A stretch of DNA of 9,009 nt, taken from assembly GCA_937926515.1 (NCBI GenBank), contig CALAZZ010000156.1:1-9009 (forward strand). The letters run 5' to 3'. The notes under the pieces were generated by a model. That model saw only the letters and a list, made by a program, of their open reading frames with translations, was not told the DNA's origin and searched no databases. Each line of letters begins with the position of its first letter. Within the stretch, counting starts at the first letter, position 1. The translations under genes were made by a program, and so were the position numbers. Shown here piece after piece: positions 1-6,832 of the stretch. The DNA is from an uncultured Bacteroidales bacterium. Its GTDB lineage: Bacteria > Bacteroidota > Bacteroidia > Bacteroidales > F082.

Positions 1-120
1 GACAGGTTTGATAGGTATCAGCAGACCAGTACTGTGCAACTTCATTGTCATTTTTATCCGGAAGTTAGGATCCAGCTTTTTGAGAATATCCCGATTGGAA
101 TAAAATCAACCCTAAACTAA
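1..120 (+). CDS. Possible 3' end of an unidentified gene (39 codons, truncated by window edge)
   Basis: The first forward frame is open from the window edge to a TAA at 118-120 and gives a 39-residue tail ending in IKSTLN. The other forward frames close earlier (one at once, one at 100-102), and the two minus frames I read also hit stops. The peptide alternates hydrophobic and polar residues (for example VQLHCHF, VRIQLF, IPIGI), which suggests beta strands, perhaps the end of a beta-rich or outer-membrane protein. That is inference only; I do not recognise the family. It would converge on rimO with a 52-base gap that holds no strong terminator hairpin. The call rests on an open frame short enough to occur by chance. 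Confidence 0.4.
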   Translation, partial: DRFDRYQQTSTVQLHCHFYPEVRIQLFENIPIGIKSTLN

Positions 121-172
121 AATGAGCTTATAATCAAAGACCAGCAATCTTAATCGGTTTAAATTCACAAAG

Positions 173-1480
173 CTAAATAGGGATAGCGTATAAATCAAAA
201 TCTGCTGCCGAAATGATTTTCACATTATAGAAAGACCCAGTAGCAAGATTTGCCACTTTCTGATCAATTAATACTTCATTATCAACCTCAGGTGAGTCAT
301 ACTGGGTGCGTCCAACATAGTAATCGCCTTCGGTGCGATCAATAATCACCCGTTGGATCGAACCGATTTTCTCCATATTATGCTCTAATGATATTTCTTG
401 TTGTATTTCCATTAATTCCTCAACTCGTTGCTGCTTTATTTGATCAGGCACATCATCATCCAACTTATAAGCAGTGGTTCCTTCTTCAGCAGAATATGCA
501 AACACCCCCAATCTCTCGAAGCGCTGTTTCTTCACAAAATCACATAATTCTACGAATACTTCCTCTGTTTCACCAGGATACCCTACAATGAAAGTAGTAC
601 GGAATGCAATGTCAGGAACAACTTTACGGATGGATTCAACAAGCTCAATCGTTTCAACTTTTCCCATCCCCCGCTTCATCGACTTTAAAATATCATTATT
701 AATATGCTGTAATGGCAAATCAATATAGTTGCAGACTTTTGGGTTTGAGCTGATCACATCCATAAGATCAATGGGAAAATCATGTGGGTAGCCATATTGA
801 AGCCGGATCCATTCAATGCCCTCAACTTTAGAAAATTCATTAACCAAAGTTACAATTTCGCGCTTTCCATAGAGGTCCAACCCATAATAGGTTAAATCCT
901 GTGCTATGAGAATCAGCTCCTTAACACCTAATGTGACAAGATACTTCACTTCGTTTACCAGCTCATCAATGGGAACTGATTTATGTTTACCACGAATTAG
1001 AGGTATAGCACAAAAAGAGCATTTACGATCACAGCCCTCCGAGATTTTCAGATATGCGTAATGATCCGGTGTGGCTCTTTCCCGTCTGTAATGATAAAAC
1101 GCATTATCCGTAACAGTTGTCTTGGCGCCGTGCAACAGGGCTATCACACTATTGAGGTTATTTACCCCAACAAAAGCATCAACCTCGTAAAACTCATTCT
1201 TCAGCTGTTTTATATATCTTTCAACCAGGCAACCCATCACGATCAACTTTTTCAATGTACCCTGTTTACGTGCCTCAGCAAATGACAGCAAGGTGTCAAT
1301 CGATTCTTCCTTTGAATCCGAAATGAATCCACAGGTATTGACAATGACTATATCCGAAGGGTGTATGCTGTCATGAAGCACCACGAATCTGCTTTGATCA
1401 ATTCTACCTGCAAGATGCTCTGAATCAACAATGTTTTTTGAACACCCCAGGGTAACGATATTTATTTTTTGTTTTCTCAA
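173..1480 (-). CDS. rimO: Ribosomal protein uS12 methylthiotransferase RimO
   Basis: RimO is a radical-SAM enzyme that adds a methylthio group to the beta carbon of a conserved aspartate in ribosomal protein S12. From a TTG at 1480 the product is 435 residues, normal for the family. The N-terminal UPF0004 domain has the three cluster ligands C13 (TLGCSKN), C50 (NTCGF) and C84 (MGCLVER). The radical-SAM CxxxCxxC motif is C150, C154 and C157. A C-terminal TRAM domain covers about 374-430. The GRTQYDSPEVDNEV segment (390-403) is typical of RimO rather than MiaB. No ATG exists near the start. Family homology begins at about RKQKINIVTLGCSKN, which favours TTG 1480, 19 bases past the ftsY stop. TTG 1495 is an alternative, and TTG 1540 would overlap ftsY by 41 bases. 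It is last in the ftsY-rimO pair and probably cotranscribed. Function is very sure; the start is moderately sure. Confidence 0.96.
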   Translation of the reverse strand: MRKQKINIVTLGCSKNIVDSEHLAGRIDQSRFVVLHDSIHPSDIVIVNTCGFISDSKEESIDTLLSFAEARKQGTLKKLIVMGCLVERYIKQLKNEFYEVDAFVGVNNLNSVIALLHGAKTTVTDNAFYHYRRERATPDHYAYLKISEGCDRKCSFCAIPLIRGKHKSVPIDELVNEVKYLVTLGVKELILIAQDLTYYGLDLYGKREIVTLVNEFSKVEGIEWIRLQYGYPHDFPIDLMDVISSNPKVCNYIDLPLQHINNDILKSMKRGMGKVETIELVESIRKVVPDIAFRTTFIVGYPGETEEVFVELCDFVKKQRFERLGVFAYSAEEGTTAYKLDDDVPDQIKQQRVEELMEIQQEISLEHNMEKIGSIQRVIIDRTEGDYYVGRTQYDSPEVDNEVLIDQKVANLATGSFYNVKIISAADFDLYAIPI

Positions 1481-1499
1481 AACAATGTTTGACAAAGGT

Positions 1500-2453
1500 T
1501 TAACTTTCAAACAAGCTATCAATAAACTGCACGCGGTCAAAAAGCTGTAAGTCTTCTATACGCTCCCCAATACCAATATATTTAACTGGTATCTTAAATT
1601 GATCAGAAATACCGATCACAACACCTCCCTTGGCAGTACCATCAAGTTTAGTCAATGCCAGGGCATTCACTTCGGTAGCCGCGGTAAATTGCCTGGCTTG
1701 TTCAATCGCATTTTGCCCGGTGGATGCATCCAATACAAGCAACACTTCATGTGGAGCATCAGGTACCAGTTTTTTCATAACTGTTTTGATCTTGGTCAGC
1801 TCGCGCATTAGGTTCTCTTTGTTGTGTAATCTACCGGCTGTGTCTATGATTACAACATCTGTTTGTTGTGCAAGGGCTGATTTGATGGTATCGTAACATA
1901 CAGATGCAGGGTCTGCACCCATACCCTGTGTTATAAGGGGTACAGCTGCACGTTCAGCCCATATCTTAATCTGGTCCACGGCAGCAGCCCTGAAAGTATC
2001 GGCAGCACCAAGCAGAACTGATTTCCCGGCCTGCTTATAATTATAGGCCAACTTCCCGATGGTAGTCGTTTTTCCCACACCATTTACCCCAACAACCATG
2101 ATGACGTATGGTACTGCATTTGAGGGTACATCAAAGTTTTCTCCCTCACCGCTGTTATTTTCTTGGAGCAGCGCCACAACCTCTTCTTTAAGTATCCTGT
2201 TTAACTCATTTGTACCCAAATACTTATCACGTGACACACGCCCTTCAATTCTTTCAATTATTCGCAGGGTGGTATTCACACCAACATCTGAGGTTACCAA
2301 AATCTCCTCGAGTTCATCAAGCACCTCGTCATCAACCTTTGATTTGCCGGCAATTGCCTTTGTAAGCTTACCTAATACACTTGAACGTGTTTTTTCGAGC
2401 CCTTTGTCCAGGTCTTGCTTTTTTTCTTTTGAGAAAAACGAAAACAAACCCAT
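1500..2453 (-). CDS. ftsY: Signal recognition particle receptor GTPase FtsY
   Basis: FtsY is the SRP receptor. It pairs with Ffh at the inner membrane and, through reciprocal GTP hydrolysis, hands ribosome-nascent chains to the Sec translocon. The 317-residue product has a helical N domain (about 20-100) and an SRP-type NG GTPase. Visible motifs are the P-loop GVNGVGKT (122-129), DTFRAAAVDQ (152-161), DTAGR (204-208), TKLDG (268-272) and the closing GIGERIEDLQLFD (294-306). The long acidic A domain of enterobacterial FtsY is absent. Instead the protein opens with MGLFSFFSKEKK, a short hydrophobic and basic stretch typical of membrane-targeting helices in compact FtsY proteins. It follows the DUF4295 gene after a 78-base gap containing a terminator-like hairpin, so its expression may depend on read-through. 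rimO follows closely. Confidence 0.97.
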   Translation of the reverse strand: MGLFSFFSKEKKQDLDKGLEKTRSSVLGKLTKAIAGKSKVDDEVLDELEEILVTSDVGVNTTLRIIERIEGRVSRDKYLGTNELNRILKEEVVALLQENNSGEGENFDVPSNAVPYVIMVVGVNGVGKTTTIGKLAYNYKQAGKSVLLGAADTFRAAAVDQIKIWAERAAVPLITQGMGADPASVCYDTIKSALAQQTDVVIIDTAGRLHNKENLMRELTKIKTVMKKLVPDAPHEVLLVLDASTGQNAIEQARQFTAATEVNALALTKLDGTAKGGVVIGISDQFKIPVKYIGIGERIEDLQLFDRVQFIDSLFES

Positions 2454-2473
2454 AGTTTTAAATATTAATAAAC

Positions 2474-2505
2474 AAAAAAAGCTCTTCCATGAAGTTGGAA
2501 AAGCT
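2474..2505 (-). terminator. Intrinsic terminator or attenuator between the DUF4295 gene and ftsY
   Basis: Read on the minus strand, AGCTTTTCCA (2505-2496) and TGGAAGAGCT (2489-2480) form a 10-bp stem with one U-G wobble and a 6-base loop. The last T of the stem continues into a run of seven T residues (2480-2474). On the plus strand the wobble becomes a C-A mismatch and no T run follows, so the signal is directional. It ends 20 bases before the ftsY ATG and 26 bases after the DUF4295 stop. This is the classic shape of a rho-independent terminator. Activity is inferred from structure alone. Confidence 0.75.
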
Positions 2506-2531
2506 AAATACCAAATCTTTACAGAATTATT

Positions 2532-2684
2532 TTACCTTTTGCTCAAAAATTCCTGGACCCTGTCGTTGGGGACAATACTTTCGCTAAAGGTATAGGCTCC
2601 TGTTTTTTCTGACTTAACCGCTCTGATTACCTTTGCATATTCTTTTCCTTGTGCTTGCAGTGTTGCAACAACTTTCTTTGCCAT
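2532..2684 (-). CDS. DUF4295 family small protein
   Basis: This is a 50-residue basic protein that begins MAKKVVATLQAQGKEYAKVI and ends DRVQEFLSKR. It matches what I know of the DUF4295 family, a roughly 50-residue protein largely confined to Bacteroidota and encoded next to rpmG. The ATG lies at 2684-2682, 8 bases after the rpmG stop, so the two genes are almost certainly cotranscribed and may be translationally coupled. Its charge, size and invariable ribosomal neighbourhood suggest a ribosome-associated role, but the function is inferred and I cannot derive it from the sequence. There are no cysteines, membrane segments or signal peptide. The terminator-like hairpin before ftsY begins 26 bases after its stop. 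Confidence 0.9.
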   Translation of the reverse strand: MAKKVVATLQAQGKEYAKVIRAVKSEKTGAYTFSESIVPNDRVQEFLSKR

Positions 2685-2692
2685 AATTCAGC

Positions 2693-2881
2693 TTATTTAA
2701 TCTCTTTATGAATAGTCATTTTCTTCAAAATGGGGTTGTATTTCTTCAACTCCATACGATCAGGAGTGTTTTTCCTGTTTTTTGTCGATATATATCTTGA
2801 AGTACCAGGCATCCCACTTTGCTTATGCTCTGTACACTCCAGAATGATCTGACCTCTTGCTTCTTTATTCTTCTTAGCCAT
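2693..2881 (-). CDS. rpmG: Large ribosomal subunit protein bL33
   Basis: bL33 is a small structural protein of the 50S subunit near the tRNA exit site. From the ATG at 2881 the product is 62 residues, begins MAKKNKEARGQ, contains ILECTEHKQSG, SRYISTKNRKNTPDRMELKKYNP and ends HKEIK, all characteristic of bacteroidal L33. It has a single cysteine (in ECTEHK) rather than paired CxxC motifs, so it belongs to the zinc-independent form. An in-frame ATG 10 codons upstream (2911) is unlikely: it lies inside the predicted -7 promoter box, and homology begins with MAKK. It is the first gene of the rpmG-DUF4295 unit. rpmB, which often sits directly upstream in this phylum, is missing here; marC ends 74 bases away. 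Confidence 0.96.
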   Translation of the reverse strand: MAKKNKEARGQIILECTEHKQSGMPGTSRYISTKNRKNTPDRMELKKYNPILKKMTIHKEIK

Positions 2882-2908
2882 GCTGTTTAAATTCAAATTT
2901 TGGGACGG

Positions 2909-2916
2909 CAAAAATA
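2909..2916 (-). promoter_or_regulatory. Predicted Bacteroidota -7 box for rpmG
   Basis: The minus strand reads TATTTTTG, a full match to the TAnnTTTG -7 element used by the primary sigma factor of Bacteroidota. It lies 27 bases upstream of the rpmG ATG, giving a short leader of about 20 bases. I see no good TTTG-type -33 element at the expected spacing; only TTAGG occupies that region. The placement immediately before an essential ribosomal gene makes it plausible, but the motif is short and the DNA is AT-rich. Confidence 0.45.
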
Positions 2917-2918
2917 GT

Positions 2919-2948
2919 ACTTATTCCAAAATAATCCTAACAATAAGT
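2919..2948. repeat. Short inverted repeat between marC and rpmG
   Basis: ACTTATT (2919-2925) and AATAAGT (2942-2948) form a perfect 7-bp inverted repeat with a 16-base spacer. It begins 7 bases downstream of the marC stop and overlies the region where the -33 element of the predicted rpmG promoter would be. It could act as a weak transcript-end structure for the hut-marC unit or as a protein site. With AT-only arms apart from one C/G pair and a long loop, it could also be chance. Confidence 0.3.
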
Positions 2949-2955
2949 TCACTTT

Positions 2956-3603
2956 TTACGGAATTTTGAGGATTGCCTGCACATAAGGCTCTATACCTGT
3001 AAAAAAGAACTCGACAGCAATCACCATTACGATCAGCCCCATCAGCTTCATCATGACTTTATTTCCGGTATCTCCCAGGAAGCGGATGATCTTAGCTCCG
3101 CTCAAAAGAACAATTAAAACGGTAACACACACAACCAATATTGAGGAAATCAACAGCAATTTGGTAATTGAATCCTGGCTTTGATCCATCAATACAATGG
3201 CATTGGTGATTGATCCGGGGCCGGCAATCATAGGGATACCCAGCGGAGTTACCGAAATGTCATCCACGTATTTCTTCACATTTTTAGATGTTGTTTTCAA
3301 TCGGCTTACCCTGGCATTTAACATATCAAAACCCATTATGAAAAACAATACCCCACCGACCACTTTAAGCCCTGCAACCGAAATACCAAAAAACCTGAAC
3401 AATAATTGTCCCGCAAAGGCAAATAATACTAAGGTGAAGAATGCTGTGATCAGCGCTTTAACTGCAGTTGCACGCTGCTGCCTCCTGCTTAGATCAGACG
3501 TCATCGCCAAAAACAACGGCATGACCCCTAAAGGATTCATTAGCGTAATGAAAGAAGTAAAATATAATAGGAATAAAGTCAGATAATCGTTCGTCATCAA
3601 CAT
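2956..3603 (-). CDS. MarC family (UPF0056) integral membrane protein
   Basis: The 215-residue product is very hydrophobic, with about six membrane segments near residues 8-30, 47-68, 74-95, 117-138, 147-169 and 185-204. Family marks are NPLG (23-26) in the first segment and PMIAGPGSIT (124-133) at the start of the second half. These two related motifs fit the pseudo-repeat organisation of MarC proteins. The length is normal. MarC proteins were once linked to multiple antibiotic resistance, which was later disputed, and some relatives are reported as amino-acid exporters, so the substrate here is unknown. It starts 35 bases after the fused ftcD-fchA stop on the same strand and is probably in the hut transcript. 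That would fit a role with amino acids, but this is inference. ATG at 3603 is used; ATG 3597 is equally possible. Confidence 0.9.
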   Translation of the reverse strand: MLMTNDYLTLFLLYFTSFITLMNPLGVMPLFLAMTSDLSRRQQRATAVKALITAFFTLVLFAFAGQLLFRFFGISVAGLKVVGGVLFFIMGFDMLNARVSRLKTTSKNVKKYVDDISVTPLGIPMIAGPGSITNAIVLMDQSQDSITKLLLISSILVVCVTVLIVLLSGAKIIRFLGDTGNKVMMKLMGLIVMVIAVEFFFTGIEPYVQAILKIP

Positions 3604-3638
3604 TATAGTTGCGCTTTTTTGTTCTGTGATCTGTCTAA

Positions 3639-5333
3639 CTACATTTTACCAATGATGTCATGAACAAGGCCCAGCACCTCTGATTCACGCCTTATCACAT
3701 CTGCTACCATCGCTTCTCCTTGCTTAAGTTTATCATCAACATAAGCTTTGTCATCAACACCTGGTGCATTGATCTGCACATTCAGATATGCACCCAATAC
3801 AGCTGAACGAGCGCATAGCGCACCCACACCGGCGTCAGAAACAGAATTCGGATTCCCGATTTTTGCCATCGCCTCGATGACGTCCAATGATGATAATGCA
3901 ACTTTCATCACCCTAAAAGGGATTTCAATCGCATACTTTGAAGCCTGTTCAATGGCATGCTTCCTGGCTTCAATCTCTTCCGCTGTTTTCTTAGGCATGC
4001 CAAACGCATCAATAATACGATTGAACGCCCTGGTATCCTCATCCACAAGAAATAGCAATTCATCCTTGATTCTCTGGCCTTCCTCAGCCCAGCGAGAAAA
4101 TTCCTCCCAGCGGTCGTCCCATCCTCGCTTGTGAGATGAAAGATTAGCAACCATGGTTGCTAATGAAGCACCAAGGGCCCCAATATAGGCCGAGATAGAC
4201 CCGCCCCCGGGTGCAGGCGACTCCGATGCGGTCTCATTGGCAAATCCTTTGGCAGTGAGATCATTCAGTTTTGGAGTCTTCTCTGCATCTTCCAGAACAT
4301 ACTCAATAATCTTTTCTCTCGGATTGAAAGGTTTAAGCTCATCCAATCCCATTGATTTGATCGCGATCTTTATGAGCTCATCATGATCCACACCAAGGGA
4401 ACGCTGTTGCTTTCTCAAAAAATACTTACCGGCATCAATCATTGCCTTCAAAGGAATCAATCCAACCAATTCTGAGCCAGTAACCCTGATCCCCCTGGCA
4501 TCAGCTTTCCGAAACACCTCATCAAAAGCCTCATGCACCGAGGTTATGCTAATATTTGTCAGATTCATCGAAATCTGAGCTATTCCATATTCTTCAATAT
4601 ACCATCCAATTGCTTTGACTGCTTTTAGCGTTCCCGGTATATATACTGGACTGCCTTTCTCATCCTTTACAATTTTTCCGGTTAGGGGATTGCCTTCACG
4701 TTTGACTCGTCCACGTTCACGCACATCAAAAGCAATGGCATTGGCCCTTCGCGTTGAGGTTGTATTTAAGTTCACATTAAATGCTACCAGAAAGTCACGT
4801 GCACCCACAGCTGTTGCTCCTGCCCTCGCATTAAACGAGGCAGGACCAAAATCAGGTTTCCACTCCGGCTTAACAATTTTATCAGCTAACCCCTCATACT
4901 CTCCTGAACGACAATTGGCAAGATTTTTACGCTCCGGCACAAAGGCAGCGTTTTCATAACAGTAAACCGGTATATTTAATTCATCTCCAATTCGCTCTGC
5001 TAACTTTCTGGCATATTCAACAGTTTCCTCCATGCTAATGTTTGCAACCGGAATAAGTGGACACACATCAGTAGCACCCATCCGGGGATGCTCGCCTTTA
5101 TGTTTTCGCATATCAATAAGCTCTGACGCCTTCTTAACCGCCTTTACTGCAGCCTCTATCACTTCATCAGGTGATCCTACAAAGGTGACCACGGTTCGAT
5201 TTGTAGCAGCTCCGGGATCTACATCAAGCAATTTGACTCCTTCAACCGATTCTATCTGGTTGGTAATTTGTTTTATTATTCCCATATCGCGGCCTTCGCT
5301 AAAATTTGGGACGCATTCGATCAGTTTTTTCAT
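3639..5333 (-). CDS. ftcD: Bifunctional glutamate formimidoyltransferase / formimidoyltetrahydrofolate cyclodeaminase
   Basis: This fused enzyme carries out the last step of tetrahydrofolate-dependent histidine degradation and the folate reaction that follows. The N-terminal formimidoyltransferase moves the formimino group of N-formimino-glutamate to tetrahydrofolate. The C-terminal cyclodeaminase (FchA type) releases ammonia to give 5,10-methenyl-tetrahydrofolate. The 564 residues show ECVPNFSEG (6-14) and KGEHPRMGATDV (79-90), with H82 at the position of the catalytic histidine of the mammalian enzyme. The second transferase subdomain covers about 180-300. After a linker (about 305-355) comes the cyclodeaminase, with SPAPGGGS (372-379), DEDTRAFNRI (431-440, D432 a likely catalytic residue) and GNPNSVSDAGVGA (493-505). 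Size and order resemble the 541-residue animal protein; many bacteria encode the halves separately. The ATG lies 32 bases after hutI, so an operon is likely. It is a cytoplasmic enzyme. Confidence 0.96.
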   Translation of the reverse strand: MKKLIECVPNFSEGRDMGIIKQITNQIESVEGVKLLDVDPGAATNRTVVTFVGSPDEVIEAAVKAVKKASELIDMRKHKGEHPRMGATDVCPLIPVANISMEETVEYARKLAERIGDELNIPVYCYENAAFVPERKNLANCRSGEYEGLADKIVKPEWKPDFGPASFNARAGATAVGARDFLVAFNVNLNTTSTRRANAIAFDVRERGRVKREGNPLTGKIVKDEKGSPVYIPGTLKAVKAIGWYIEEYGIAQISMNLTNISITSVHEAFDEVFRKADARGIRVTGSELVGLIPLKAMIDAGKYFLRKQQRSLGVDHDELIKIAIKSMGLDELKPFNPREKIIEYVLEDAEKTPKLNDLTAKGFANETASESPAPGGGSISAYIGALGASLATMVANLSSHKRGWDDRWEEFSRWAEEGQRIKDELLFLVDEDTRAFNRIIDAFGMPKKTAEEIEARKHAIEQASKYAIEIPFRVMKVALSSLDVIEAMAKIGNPNSVSDAGVGALCARSAVLGAYLNVQINAPGVDDKAYVDDKLKQGEAMVADVIRRESEVLGLVHDIIGKM

Positions 5334-5365
5334 ATTTATAACTTAGTCTAATTCATAATCAATTA

Positions 5366-6628
5366 CTAACCTAAAACCCATTCCGTTTTTCCATTCAGGA
5401 TGACCTGCTCCACTTTGTTGGTTCCATAATAATAGGGCATATAGGCTATGCTCGGAATGGGTTTGGTAATGAATACATTGGCTGTTTTCCCAATTGCAAT
5501 GCTTCCCAGCTCCTCACTCAAATCCATGGCATAGGCACCATTGAGGGTAACACTGTATATGCCCTCTTCCGGGGTTAGTCTATACAATATGCTCGCCATT
5601 GAAAGTATGAGCTGCATATTCCCTGAGGGGGAGGAGCCCGGATTAAAATCGCTTGCCATGGCAAGTGGTAAACCGGCATCTATCATCTTACGTGCAGGGG
5701 CATAAGGCATATTGAGAAAAAAGGCAGCTCCCGGAAGGATAACCGGCATGGTTTCAGTTCCTATCAACGCCTCAATTTCATCATTTCCGGTGTACTCAAG
5801 ATGATCCACCGATAATGCATTATACTTAACTCCTACCTGGATTCCTCCGGAATAATCAAGCTCATTTGCATGAATCTTTGGTCGCAACCCATATTTCATG
5901 GCTGCGTTTAAAATTCGATCGGTATCTTCAACTGTAAAAAATCCTTTATCACAGAACACATCCACATAATCCGCAAGTTCCTCCGAGGCTACCAAAGGTA
6001 TCATCTCATTGATAACCAGGTCAACATACTCTTCCTGCCTTCCACGGTATTCTAGTGGCACTGCATGTGCTCCAAGAAATGTAGCTTTGATGGTTAATGG
6101 CGATACTTCCTTTAATCTCTGAATTACCCTAAGCATTTTAAGTTCTGTTTCTGTGCTTAACCCATAACCACTTTTAATCTCCACAGCACCGGTACCCATT
6201 GAAATGATTTCTTTTAGGCGCTGCATGGCTGAGTCAAATAATTCTTGCTCCGTTGCCTGTTGCATCCTCTTAGCAGAATTTAAAATACCCCCACCCCTGG
6301 CTGCAATCTCTTCGTAGGACAAGCCCTTTATCTTATCAATATATTCGATTTCGCGTGAAGCAGGATAAACCAAGTGGGTATGAGAATCGCAAAATGCAGG
6401 ATAAACCAATTTTCCTGAAGCATTTATCAGCTCTCCACTGAACCACTCACTGATTTGCTTCTCCTGTTCTGAACCCATTAGGCCAAAAGCAGCAATCTTA
6501 CCTTTGCTGATATATAGGAATGCATCCTTTACGGTATCCAGTGTATCCATTTCAGCACCTTTTACCAATAGCCGAGGCTTTTCCTCAACAAGTACAAGTT
6601 CCTGTATATTAATTATCAGGATATCCAT
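5366..6628 (-). CDS. hutI: Imidazolonepropionase HutI
   Basis: HutI hydrolyses 4-imidazolone-5-propanoate to N-formimino-L-glutamate, the third step of histidine catabolism. The 420-residue product is an amidohydrolase-fold metalloenzyme of normal length. Visible metal and active-site motifs are DSHTH (81-85, with H83 and H85), EIKSGYGL (150-157), H188 in GAHAVP, KIHANEL (251-257, with H253), SVDHLEYT (273-280, with H276) and SDFNPGS (326-332, with D327). The C-terminal GSIAIGKTANVFI closes the small beta-sandwich domain. It is the first gene in the hutI-ftcD-marC series, and its product is the direct substrate of the next enzyme. hutH and hutU are not in this window. A -7-like box lies 27 bases before the ATG. 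Confidence 0.97.
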   Translation of the reverse strand: MDILIINIQELVLVEEKPRLLVKGAEMDTLDTVKDAFLYISKGKIAAFGLMGSEQEKQISEWFSGELINASGKLVYPAFCDSHTHLVYPASREIEYIDKIKGLSYEEIAARGGGILNSAKRMQQATEQELFDSAMQRLKEIISMGTGAVEIKSGYGLSTETELKMLRVIQRLKEVSPLTIKATFLGAHAVPLEYRGRQEEYVDLVINEMIPLVASEELADYVDVFCDKGFFTVEDTDRILNAAMKYGLRPKIHANELDYSGGIQVGVKYNALSVDHLEYTGNDEIEALIGTETMPVILPGAAFFLNMPYAPARKMIDAGLPLAMASDFNPGSSPSGNMQLILSMASILYRLTPEEGIYSVTLNGAYAMDLSEELGSIAIGKTANVFITKPIPSIAYMPYYYGTNKVEQVILNGKTEWVLG

Positions 6629-6655
6629 AAGTTACAACATAAGTTTAAAGTGATG

Positions 6656-6663
6656 CAAATTTA
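6656..6663 (-). promoter_or_regulatory. Predicted Bacteroidota -7 box for the hutI operon
   Basis: The minus strand reads TAAATTTG, matching TAnnTTTG exactly, 27 bases before the hutI ATG. A leader of about 20 bases would result. No convincing -33 TTTG sits 19-20 bases further upstream; the nearest TTG is about 25 bases away. It is the best promoter candidate for the hutI-ftcD-marC unit, given its position in the divergent spacer. Confidence 0.45.
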
Positions 6664-6705
6664 GTAAAATTCCATGTCTTGCCTACCTCCAACAGCATTA
6701 CAGTG

Positions 6706-6728
6706 GTATTATTAAAATCAGATAATAC
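6706..6728. repeat. Inverted repeat in the divergent hutI/protease spacer
   Basis: GTATTAT (6706-6712) and ATAATAC (6722-6728) form a perfect 7-bp inverted repeat with a 9-base spacer. It lies 42 bases upstream of the hutI -7 box and 57 bases upstream of the protease -7 box. That position, between two divergent promoters, suits a regulator site. The AT-rich arms mean that chance cannot be excluded, and no T run follows on either strand, so a terminator is unlikely. Confidence 0.3.
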
Positions 6729-6785
6729 ATCAACTTTAAAGATAAAAACCCAGTTACACACACCGCATATCTTAACAGTTTTACG

Positions 6786-6793
6786 TACATTTG
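6786..6793 (+). promoter_or_regulatory. Predicted Bacteroidota -7 box for the C10 protease
   Basis: TACATTTG matches TAnnTTTG exactly and lies 39 bases before the ATG at 6833. It overlaps the TTG at 6791 that would otherwise extend the reading frame upstream, which argues against that longer start. No clear -33 element is present at the expected spacing. Confidence 0.45.
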
Positions 6794-6832
6794 TTTCAAC
6801 AAATCAAATTTCCCAAACAAAACGATTCACAA

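Noticed and set aside
121..172. Possible terminator between the left-edge frame and rimO
   Set aside because: Only a 4-bp AAGA/TCTT pairing without a T run is visible, so no terminator can be supported.
2059..2595. Plus-strand open frame of 178 codons opposite ftsY
   Set aside because: It is serine- and phenylalanine-rich low-complexity sequence, antisense to the conserved FtsY GTPase, and runs through the terminator hairpin and into the DUF4295 gene. It is a shadow.
2882..2911. Longer rpmG with a 10-residue N-terminal extension
   Set aside because: The upstream ATG falls inside the predicted -7 box and L33 homology begins at the internal MAKK; the extension is not conserved.
6791..6832. 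TTG start extending the protease by 14 residues
   Set aside because: It would place polar residues ahead of a classic signal peptide and overlaps the TACATTTG promoter box. The ATG at 6833 gives a normal secretory N terminus.
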